Below are positions 39,401-51,927 of a stretch of 64,000 nucleotides of DNA, one piece after another. Source of the stretch: Solenopsis invicta. Taxonomy: Eukaryota; Arthropoda; Insecta; Hymenoptera; Formicidae. Every line of letters starts with the position of its first letter. Position 1 is the first letter of the stretch. The notes below the pieces were generated by a model. It worked only from the letters and a program-made list of their open reading frames with translations, was not told where the DNA came from and searched no databases. The stretch spans positions 1,203,037 through 1,267,036 of the forward strand of contig NC_052673.1 of NCBI RefSeq assembly GCF_016802725.1, in the 5' to 3' direction. Made by a program: the position numbers and the translations under genes.

Positions 39401-42400
39401 AATATAATGTTATTAAATTAAAAGTCAATTTAATATTAAATGTTGTTAACAACCATCTAATATGGCAATGATGTCAATGAAAATATATTCTTTCTTAAAA
39501 AAACAGTACTTTATTATAAAATTATCAATTTATCAAATAACTACTTCGATATGAAAACTTTAAAAAAAAAATTGTATTAAGTTGAGATTTCAGCGTGTTT
39601 AAAAGCTCACATTAATAAAATTCTATGTTATTGTTTAACTTTGTATTATTTCAAATGTGTACAACCGAATAAAAAGTTAAATAACAAAGAAAAATACTCG
39701 AGTGTGCGTACGAGTGTATACTCGTCTAACAATACATTCAAATTTAAAAAGAATGAGGAAATATGTGCAATTAAATGTTACTCGTATAAATGTACTTTAA
39801 AAAATTTTGAAACGCTCAAAAGTAATAACACTTTGTAACAATGATGGCTTTTATTATTGGCATATTAGCGCCACTACATAATGGCAAGTTACTGAATAAA
39901 TGATTCTATAAGTAATTACTAGAATTTATCGCTTAATAATGGAGATAATATGAGTGGCCAGAATATCTACATGTCACATAACATCACCTTTTTCTACTGC
40001 TTTTCAAACTTGATAAAGTTATTTTTAGTGCGTAATGCCAAATGTAGAGCGTAAAGTCAAATGTAAAACGTAAGGCCAAACATGATAGAATATTAATATA
40101 TATTTTAATATTAATTTTTTTCTGTACATTTATTAATTTATCTTATCCAATTTTTTTAAATTGTTTCTCTTTTATTTTAGTTTAACTAAATTGTTTCTGT
40201 AATTTTAAAATTGTTTCTTTTGCAAACTTTTGTTTTCAAATTTGGGCATCCTAATGTTACAAATTATTTTGGAAACACTAACAAAGTATAATTATTGTCC
40301 ATATAACTCAGAATATAATCTAACAGTTTAGCAATATCGCAAAAACATTGCAAACTTGCGACAATATTGTAAATGTTCTGTGCAGTTTAGATGTTATTCA
40401 ACTTGTCACAGTCTAGATATAAAAATCACAATTATTCTGTAAAATTTCCATCAGGTACCAATGTCGTAAACCGTTGGAAGAGATAAATTCTGAGGACAAG
40501 GCACGAGCAATGGGTAAAGCCCCGGTAGTCCTTACGCGTTACTTGTTGGAGTGGCTGTCGCAGAGCGTCGGCCAATGCGTAAGGAATTCGCCCAGTCTCA
40601 CGCACCTAGAACTCGAAGGCATCCCCTTTCCACCAGATTGTATTGCGGTGCTCTGCGTCGGACTGTCGGGAACGCAGACTCTACACCATCTGTCTCTTCG
40701 ACGTTGTTACATCGGCGATAATGGCTGCGAATTGATCTGTCGAACGATAGCAGACATCCGCAGTGTGAGATCACTGAATCTCAGCTACTGCGATCTTACG
40801 CCAAGTAGCGGTAGCGCGTTAGCGTCCGCGCTCTCAAGACAAAAATTGGCGTTGTATCACGACACCTGGAAGCAATCATTGAGGTATCGTGAGCCTAAAT
40901 TTGAGACCATGCCGGGGCTACGTCGATTGACTTTGAATGACAATCCCCATCTGGGCAACGGTGCTGTGAGGGAAATGATTGAGGCGGTACACGATAGTTT
41001 GTGGATGAAGGCGTTGGATCTTCAACATTGCGGTTTGACAGATCAGATCGGCGCGGATTTGTTAAATCTACTGGAACAAAACAGTACGTTGGTAGTGCTT
41101 GATGTAAGGAAGAACGTGAATTTGAACGACGAACTCGCAACTGAGATAATGAGAAGATTAGTGGAAAATGACGTCGAAGGAAAGTTGGAATACAAGTGGA
41201 TAGGATTAGCGCCAAAGGATAAGAGGATCGCGTCAGCAAATACTCGAAGAGATAATGAGAACGAGGATACAGCAAAGCCTTCGAGAGCGCGAAGTGCTTT
41301 CACTAAGTATGTGAGGCGGTCATGTCAGGTGATTCCACCAAGGAGGGCAGTTCCGGTATCGCTTTTACCAACAAAGATGAAGATCCGACCGCCTTCACCA
41401 CCAGTTCGCGACACTACCCAACAACGTAATTTAATTCGATCGCAAATGATCGATAGTGTACAAACAATGCCTAAGATCTCCCTTCATTTAGATCTTCAGT
41501 CTTGTATAAAGCCTGTGGTAAATCGCGTCGATTGTGACGTCGGAGTGCAATCGGAATACAAAGACACCGTACAAGGCGCCGACGAGACAAGCTTGAAGAG
41601 CTTCGATTCGACCAAAATGGATGTTGGGACGCAAAGTGTGGACCAGCAGGACGATTCAGGAGAAATAGAACGGATTCTTACGCAATTGACGGAAGCTCAA
41701 GCGGAACACAGTCGTCTTTTGGAAGAAACCAAACGAACCGACCTTCAGCTTATTGAAGAACGAGAGCGCCGCGAAGCTGCCGAGATGAATCTACGATCGG
41801 CACAAAACAATATGGCTAAGCTGGAATATGCTCTAAAAAAGAAAGAAAACGAGACCAAAGGTTATCTGCTAGTTAGTCAACAATCCTTGGATGAAATATG
41901 CTTGTCCTTCGATCGACTTCTGGAGCTGCTGGAGAACGTCACCCGTAAATATTCATCCGATAGAATATTGGATCCACAACACATCGCAAGCGTAGACATC
42001 AAACGACGCTTGGAATCTGTCATTAGACAAACTAAGTCGGAAAATCTAAAGCGGGGCTACAAAATGGACGTTGAGTTGCCACAATATGTCGTGGATAATG
42101 CGCGTAAGTTCGTCAAATCTGAGAGCGATGTGAGATCGACGATACCAATTCCGGCGATGCATCTCGAGAGGAAGATCGGCGAGGGCCCGGAAAATCATGA
42201 GCCGCGTCGCTGTCGCAATGAACCATATCGGTGTCGCAACGCTGACAAGTCAATGTCGTCTGTCGATCGAGCCCGAGCGATTTTCGCGAGCATTGTTAGC
42301 GGCGAAGCTGTGCTTGATTTCTGCTAATCGATCGGCTGAGTTCGGCAATTGTGCAAAGATAATCGGACAGTGAAACTCATCTTTGAAAGTTTCACACGTG

Positions 42401-44594
42401 GCATGTATATATACATATTTTGTACATGTATATTATACATGTATACACTACGTGCAGGAAACGCACGCACGCACATGCCGTGTTTAGCTATTCCATCATT
42501 AAAAAGATCCAATTCTGTATCGTAATTTCTTCATTATGAGCTTCACTTTAGATTCTATTCAAATATCATAAACTTTTAAGTAATGCCGTAAAAGCACAGA
42601 AATTCTTCTTCAAACATTTAGTGATAGACATCTTTTGTATTTTGGTGTTATTTGTGAAGAAAATAATTTATATTTTTTTATCGTGATATATATATATATA
42701 TACATATACAGGGTAACACAAAATATTGGTTCATGCTCTCATGGGTTGATAGACCAAGTAAAACTGAGAAGAAAAGTTTTTTACCATTTTTCAAAATTTG
42801 CAATAGTTACCAAGATAAAAATTAATATAGTCGGCAAATAAGCACATACTTTCCCTACCCACCGCACGCGGGGACCGCCCTTCCGTCGCCAAACTCTAAG
42901 CAGCCGCGGCAGGCGGCCCGGTGAGGCGGGTAAGACAGCCATTGCTGCTTCTCCTTTTTTATCAATATTAATTTTTATCTCGGTAACTATTGTGAATTTT
43001 GAAAAATGGTAAAGAACTTTTCTTCTCAGTTTTATTTGCTCTATCAACCCACGAAAACATGAACAAATATTTTGTGACACCCTGTATATACATAGACTGG
43101 ACTCACAACATTGGGAATAGAAGTGAGAAAAATCAAGATTGTGACTCGTTTTTTAAGAGATATTTATTAATTTTGTTAAAAAATATTTTATAATTACTTT
43201 ACCGTCATTTTAATTTGAGATTGGCAATAATGGCTTAAACAATGTAAAAAAAATGTATTTGCGAAAATGTATTTATTTCAATTGTATCGCATTTAATCGC
43301 TTAAGGGCAAAGTATTTTTAAAGCAAAATGAAAGTGACGCGACACGATGCGAAAAATTGTTTATTTGAATAGTTCACAAATAATCGGATAAACTGATTTA
43401 AAAATATCAGTTATCGCTTTTTTCTGGGTAAACTTTGAAGTATATAATCCACGGTTCGAAGACAACGCGGCTAATCGAAAAGATAGATTGTTAGCGCGAT
43501 GAAAAATATGTTCGAACCCATTTATAGCCATATTTTTTTCATAACATGTTGTTGTACATGAAATAAATATTGTGCTTATTATTTTTGTAAAACTTTGTAT
43601 GATTATTTCTTGCCGCCAGAGAGAGTGTAACTTGCAATATATCTTCTTTTCATCGTTTTCACTTTTCTCATTGTCAGTTTGGCAAATTATAATCCGTTAA
43701 AACTATAACAATAATCTCGAGTCGATATTAATGTATATAATTATAGATTTTGGAGTCATTAACGATTATACGCGTTTCTGCTCCAGCGCAAGTTCCAAAG
43801 CTTTACGTTTACGCGATTGAATGATTGATTTTAGTAAAAGCGATCTCTCTCTCTTCTCATATGACTCGTATCGAATTGTTACATGAAACCGAACGGCTGG
43901 AGTGTGAATCGTTTTAAATAATAGATTTTATATCCAATTACGTAACTACAAAATTACAAACTTTCGCATTGACACAGATATATGCACATCCAATTATCAA
44001 CAATATTAATTTTTCTATACCTCAACTTTATTAATTTTTCTATATTTATCAAACTTTTACATTATTTAAAACATATATAAAAAAGCAATTTTTATGCATT
44101 TTCTGTGAAAATATGACATTTTTTTAATTGGTAGAGATTAAATATGTATGACTTGATGATCAAAAGGTTCTTCTCGATATATTACTTTTGATTCTTACAC
44201 GTAAAGAAAATTTTATTATATCTGAAAATTTCATTAAATACAGATCAGAAAATAATTTTACGGTGAACTATCAAAATAATTATATAAAACAAGGATAATG
44301 ATACTGTTGCAAAGAGTTTCGACATTCTATCAATCAGTTCAAACGTTCAATATAAGACCTCCCACAAAATTAATGGAAATTGGTTACGGTGGAATAAACT
44401 AATTTTTTGGAATGTTGAAGATGTTGGCACCGTGAAGAAAAGTCTCCATAGGCACAACTTCAAAATATGGTTAGTTCTTGAGATAGAACTTGTCAAAATT
44501 AATCAATTTTCATCATTTTATGGAAGAAAATATAATACATACGTTTGCAAATATTTATATATCTGTTGTGTGCATACGTATGCGCGCGCGCATG

Positions 44595-44629
<35 letters not shown>

Positions 44630-47600
44630 TGTGTGCGTGTGTGCGTGTGTGCGTGCGTGCGTGCGTGTGCGTGTGTGTGTGCGCGCGCGCGCGCGCGTAC
44701 AGTAACGTAGCATCTATTGTTCAATAGAAAGTCTGCGAACTCAAAAATTCTACCCTTTCTTAATATCCTCCAATCAACTTTACGTGTGTATTTTGCTTGA
44801 ATAAATAGTTTTTTATTGTTACAGTGTTAGAGTGATTCTAAATAAGTGTGTTTAACACATTTTTTTATTCATAATCATAGCTTTAGCTGGAAACCATTCT
44901 TTGTCAAATCGTTGAGTAGTTAAAAAAATTGAATTTGTGAACGAAAGAATTGAAATCATTCCCTGTTATGTTTGTAATGTACAGTTTTGTCCAGGTCAGA
45001 TATCGCGACTTGATGATGAAAATAATTTTCTTAAACAGGACATTGCTTTTGCACGACGGAAAGACGCCGGCAAACTACCAGTTCCTCCATAAAATGATAA
45101 AAATAAGATAGACTAGTTTTGACAATAGACTAGTTATATCTAAAAAACTAACAATATTTTGAAGTTATGTCTTTTGTTTAGGTTGTCAATATCTTCAACA
45201 TATTGAAAATTTAGCCAATTCCACCGAAAGTCAATTACCATTAGTTTTGTAAAGAGTCCTTTTTTAATGGGTCAATATAATTATTTTCAGATCTGTATTT
45301 CAGCAAAATTGTTCTTTTCATGTAATCTTTTAAATTTTTAAATTATGAATAAGATAAGGATGGATTCAAATTAATTTGAAAACAAGCTTATATCACGGAA
45401 AGATTGGCCGCTTGTGTACCGCGTATAGTATAATATCTCGCCAATAACAACGCGCTGCACCGCGACGCGCCGGGACGCTGGCCGTCGCTTTTAACGTTCA
45501 CCCCTTGGCACTCTATGGATTTTCCATTAGTTCCAACCTGGGCAGTCGGTTACCTGAAAAACGCTACGCCTACTCGGGCTGCTAGTCAAAGGTAATTTTT
45601 CATGATAGATCACGCTCGGCGTGTCGCTCACAACGGCGAAAGGTAAACCTGATGCGCAGCAGAAGATCAAACGTGCCAACAACGTCGTCGGCCCTCGTTG
45701 CTCTTACCGTTGCACCCGTCCGACAGGCGACTATCGATCGTTGTCGCCATCTCGCCTACCATTCTCTAATCGACCATGTCTAAGTTGAAATTTTGTAGAG
45801 CTTTTACGATGCGATTCGCAAGCGGTCAACATTTAGTACTCTTGCCCTTTCGACGCAATCGCGTTCCGAGATTCTCGAATATGATCTTGTTCTCATAGAT
45901 CATCTTCCGTTTTTTTTTTAAACTGATGATTTCTCAAAGAGAAGGTATTATGGCCAATGTAGATACTATGGTTAACTTTACCGTCTCCATTATTAAGTGA
46001 TCAATTGCTAGTAGTTACTTATAGAATCATTTGTTTAGTAGTCTGCCGTTATGTAGTGGTGGCAGTGGCGCTAATATGCTAATACAAAATAGTCGACAAT
46101 TGTTATAAGGAATATTTACTTTTGAGTGTTTCAAAACTGTCCCAGCTTTCTTGTAAATCGCAATTTATTTTAATTTATTCAAGCTTTAGAATGTTTGAGT
46201 ATTTTTGAATTCGAATGGACTCAAATGGATCAAAATATGAATTGCGCTATTTATCATTTTGAATTCAGATGGATTTATGTCTCTATTATATTATACTATT
46301 TTTAGATTCAAATGAATTGAAATACAAAATGACCTATTCATCATGTTGAATTCATATATTTTTGGATTCAAATGGATTCAAAAAATTTGAAGAATTCGAA
46401 AATATCAAAATAAATTTATTTCTATTCATTGCTATTCATTTTCATTTGCTAGATTCTCAATATAAATTTTAACATTTAATTACAATATTTCCTCATTATT
46501 TTTAAACTTGAGCGTATTATCACACGAATGTACGTAAACTCCAGTGTATTTATTTAATTTTTTATTTGACTATAAGCATTTTGAGTTATGTGAAATTATT
46601 TAACAGCATAGCATTTTGTTAATATGATTATCTAAGCGTGATCGTAGTATGGCTACTATCGAGATTTTCATATCAAAATACTTCTTCGATAAATTAACTG
46701 CCACTTTAAAGGACTGTATTCAGAAATATTAAAGATATTATTTTATCTTTGTTGTTTACCGAATGTTAAACAAGGATAAAATATATTCGGGTGCACCTGA
46801 TAATCATATTCAAGCAGAGCAACAAGTCATAATAATGTCAAAATGAAAGTGAATAGTGATAGATCAAAAAGACTTTTGAAAATTATTTTGCAATTATTTT
46901 GACATCATTTTGATATTGCGATGATTTTTTGTTCTGCTTGGGATAAATTTATTATGTCGACAGTATATAGCAATTAGTTTATGCGCAAATGAGTAATATT
47001 TTGTCTTTTTTACAATTAAAAGTCTAAAAATTGGTTTCGTAAAAACTGTCCTTTTGGCAATGTGATCTATCTTCTGATTGACCGTAAGTCAGCATTTACA
47101 TCTATCTATGTTAAAACTCTATCTTCAAACTTCGCTGTTATATTATACAAGGTGCGTTCCAACATAAACGGAACTTTTTAAATAGCATATTTTCTGGTGG
47201 CGACACCTATTAGTGAATAGATGCGTTAGAGGGGTACATCTTTCCCGAGCATTCCAGTCCAACCTTCATGACAATTGGTTCACTGGAAAGTGACAGTATG
47301 TGACGTAAAGTGACAGTATGTTTGTATCATCGGTCGAAATATGAGCTTCGAATAAAGAGTCAATATTAAGTTTTGCTTTAAACTTGGTAAAACTTTTACC
47401 GAAACGTTTGCATCGATGCAACAAGTTTATGGTAATGATTGTTTATCCCCTAGCAGAGTTTATGAGTGATATACGCGATTCAAAAACGATTGTGAGGACA
47501 TAAATGACCATCATGTTGGTCCACCAAAAACCGTGATCTCACAAGAATCCATTCAAATTGTGCGTGAATTCATCAAAAATCATCCAAAATCATCATTGAA

Positions 47601-50600
47601 ATTCATAGAAAATGAATTGGAAATCTCCAAAACATCATTATCGCATTTTGACCGAAGATTGGGGCTACCAAAAGGTGTGCGAAAGATTTGTTCCGCACAA
47701 GTTAACTGATGACCAATGTTATTTGGTTAAAAATTGCATTTTTACCATCGACCACTCCCCGTATTCGCCTGATTTGGCCCCATGCACCTTTTACTTTTTT
47801 GGAAAAATGCAATTTGCCAATGAAAGTAAAACATTTTAAGGACATAAAAGCCATCTAAAAGGCTTATACCGGCGTTCTGAAGGACTTCCGGACCGACGAG
47901 CTAAAACACACATTCGACAACTTTTCGGATCGTGCCAAATGCTATATCGAGTCTGAAAAAAACTATTTAAAAAAAAATAAACCAATTTTGCCAAAAGAAT
48001 TGTTTGTTATTTTTATTTGTAAAAAGTTTCGTTTATGCTGAATCGCACCTTGTAGCTCTTTTTAATAATTTATTTTTAAGAAATATACAATTTTGTACAA
48101 AATACTGTTTTCAAACAAAATAAATTTTTAAATCTTATTTTAGGTATGCTATATTACAACCCTTGTTTCTCGTTGACCCATTATGCATTTTTATAAATCA
48201 TGTCCTAAGTAATAAATATTTCATACCTTTGAGTCTAGAATCTTAAACAATACTTTGGTAGCACTTGTCATTAAGTTTCACCTATAAAATATTGATTATT
48301 ATTAAAGTTATTGAATATTGTGTAAATGGCCTGCTATAATACTATTTTTTCTTCTGTTTAACAATTTATCTAAAAAATGCAATGATAGATATGTAATAAA
48401 TAAATTAGTTAAGAAATGAATTAATAACGAGAATAACAAAAAGTAAAGCAATAAAGTATTACTTACCCAAAAACGCCTACGGCAACGGCAGCTTCTCGCA
48501 ACGCTCGTTCTTGGTCCATCTCTACGAGTGCTTCCGGTCTGATGGTGGCAGTGTTCCTTGGCTGACGTTCATTCTGAACAGCTGCAATTTGTTATTTTGT
48601 TGTGTTTATAAATATATACATATTGTATATATATATATATATAAACATATATTTTGCACCCCACCCAACCCCTCTTTCTCCCTGTCACCGCAAAAAAATG
48701 ATAAAAATCAAATTTGTTAAAATTTTCTATTATATCGGAATTATGTTCTAAATTTTAAATACCACGGGCTTTAATGGAAAAAATTAATACAAGTTAAATT
48801 ATAAAAAAAAGGCAAAAAAGAAAAAAATAAATTAAAAGCGATAGTTTTTAACCCTTGAACACACCGATCTCGTAAAATACGTAAACACATTTTCCGGTCC
48901 GAGAGACTTTTTCAACTTTGAGAAGCTATAACTTTGGTGCCAATCAATATTTTTCAATAATCTTTTTCTTCAAATAGAAATGTGACTGCACAATCAACAT
49001 TGCCAAAAAATTATTTATTGTGAAAGAAAAAATCATTAAGCAAAAATAAAAAATTGTTAAAAAATCCACTTTTTTTTTAAATCATATCTTCGCAACAAAA
49101 AAATTTAAGGACTAAATACGGCGTTTTAAACAATCATACTTTCAAAAAACGTTGTAGCATTGTCTTTCCTTTTAAAAATTATGTAACAAAGAGAATGTGA
49201 GGTATCTTTGGGTGCCTAAAAATACACTTTTCTTAAAAAAATCATACTTTTGCAATAAAAAACTTTTTAAGACTTCATAATGCGTCGTTTTAAGGCTGTA
49301 AAGTCATACCCTCAAAAAAATTATGTCATTGTTATTCCTATTAATAAGTATAATTATGTAACAAGGTGAATATGAGGTATTTTTTATTAACTCAAGGTGT
49401 CTAAAGAATGTTTCATGTTATCTTTTGGATCCTGCGCAGAAGCCCCTTTTTCCGCAGCACTGTATAGTATTCTAACTTTAGACAGAATATATGCAAGCAA
49501 CATATGCAAACGGATCTGTTTGAACGTGTTTCGTCTGATTTTTTTTTTCTTATACGATTACTCGCAAAATAATTTTACTCACACACAATAGTAGTCCCAC
49601 AGATTCCAACAAAACTTTGCTTCTGTGCCTTTCGAATTCTAGTTGACTAATAAAGTTGATCATCCATATCAATCTAAAGGAAAGATTTCACACTTTTTTG
49701 GTTTCCTTTCTTTGTTTCGAACCTCCTATCTCATTTCGTCTTCACACAGCAAGCATTCAAAACTTCACATGGGGTCTCTCTGAGAGCTCCACTTATGTAT
49801 TTAGGAATTAAGAATCTAACCTAACACTACAAAATTACTCTACATTACTTCTGGAAAAATTAAAACAAGCATTTGTGAATAACTTTAAGTTATTTAACTT
49901 ATGTTCGCTGTTACGTACTGCTATCGTATATAATTTTAAGATATATACGCAAACTTCTTTTCTGAACAATTTAGATTTCAGATACCAAGAATAATTTTAG
50001 ATATTCAATTTTAGATATTCAATTTAAATTTTAAATATCCCTAAAAAATAGAATTCTATTGTTTTGAATCCGATTTCTGAACCTGAACTCTATCGTTTTC
50101 TATCGATTTTTTTTTTATCAGGGATTAGAATCCACCTATACCCATCGTAATGACTATTATAAGCTCTTTACGACACTCGTCGTATTAGCAGTCGTAAGCT
50201 CATCGTACGAGTTGACTCTTTCCTTTTTTCCTATTCTGACAAGAGAAGTAAAGGATTTTAATTGGTAAATTCTTTTATAAGTTATGCACTATATATTTGG
50301 CAAAAGTCTATATTCCTGGTATACGATTACGTTACTTGTCTATCATTTCGAAAAAAAATATAACGAAAAAGATTAAATGGAATCCACGAATATTGTAAGA
50401 CTGATGGGCCAAACCCATTATCTTCAATGACGTTTTCTTCGAGTTTTTATTAATAAAAATTAAAAAGTATTAATACTACAGCATACGCAATAATTAATTT
50501 ATCGTTTTTTTATAATGCAAACTGTATACAATGGGCAACCAAAAAGTTTGCGATACTTTCTTTTTATGGGTTTTAAACCTTAGCCTTACTCACAAAGCGG

Positions 50601-51855
50601 ATGAACATAATAGATCTATAAGTAATAATCAATCACTTGATAAGCAGACCGTATCCTTAAACCCATCAAATGAAAAATGCCATAACCTTTCTGTTGCCGA
50701 CTTTACAACGATACATCCTTACTTGGCCTAACATTTTTTATTACGTTACTGATTCGTATTGTAATTTTGTAGACAGATAATGTTTACGACGGCTTCTTTT
50801 CTTACAACCTTGTTCGCATTATGTATTATGATAGATGTAGATTAGTCTTTACTTTCCTTGCGAGAGTCTGATATACTTGAGTATATACAAGATCTCCAGT
50901 AATTGCACCATCTCCAAACATCTCGCCACGTTTCTAGCAATTATAAACGTATGTAAACGTCTATTGTCAAATTGCGCAACACGCGCTAATTTACGCATCT
51001 ATATTAATTTTTCATTAATTATTTTGTGACATTCAAAACGGTAAAGAACTTTTTTTATTCAGTTTAATGCATTCTGCTTGCCCATGAGAGGTAATGCGAT
51101 TATTGCTGGAAACTCTGTAATATAAGAAAACCAGATGCAGATTCGATAATTTCACAGTATTGAAATATTTATTACTTAGAACGTAATTTATGAAAAGACG
51201 CACTGCATAATTGATAGAAGAGGAAAAGTGGTGAGAACAGTGACGGTTCGCCCAAAAATAAATTTAAAGGTTGGTATTATTTAAAAAACGTTGAGTATTT
51301 TTGTACAAAATTAAATATTTTTAATTTTCCGTTGTTTAGAATTTTCATCATTTAGAATTTTCCTGCGTTCAGAAACATTAGAAATATCGTAAAGGATATC
51401 ATTTTATTCTTATTTAACATTAAACAACAAATGATATTTCTAACGTTTCTAAACTTTAGAATGACGATCGATTTATCAAAATACGTATATTTTGTTTAAA
51501 AAGTTATATTAACAAATTATTGTTTAACTTCGCATAACTCGAAATATTTAGCTGAATAAGAAGTTAAGTTACAAAAAAAACATTTATACACACATTCGTG
51601 TAATAATATACTAATTAAAAAAATGAGAAAGTTTGTATAATTAAGTGCTCGAATATACCTTGAAAAAGTTTTTAAGTGCTCAAAAATAAAAATGACTTAT
51701 AACAATTGTCAGCTATTATATGTATATTGGCATATTAGCGCCACTAAAAAAACCGCGGGCTATTAAATGAATAATTCCATAAGCAATTGCTAGAATTCAT
51801 CACCTAATGACAGAGATAAAAGGGGTAGCCATAATATCCAGAGTACCTTTTTCTC

Positions 51856-51927
<72 letters not shown>

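Larger units (their letters stand above)
45930..48190 (+). mobile_element. Repeat A, copy 6, interrupted by a mariner element
   Basis: The left part has AGAGAAGGTATTATGGCCAA, TTAGTAGTCTGCCGTTATGT and AACTTGAGCGTATTATCACA. The right end near 48150-48190 (CAACCCTTGTTTCTCGTTGA) is a weak complement of the left end. Simple sequence with repeated GGATTCAAATGGATT lies at 46200-46440. A hairpin at 46811-46957 and the mariner at 47148-48052 are insertions. Confidence 0.6.

Noticed and set aside
40895..41303. Minus-strand open frames inside CEP78 exon 2
   Set aside because: They are antisense shadows of a strong coding exon.
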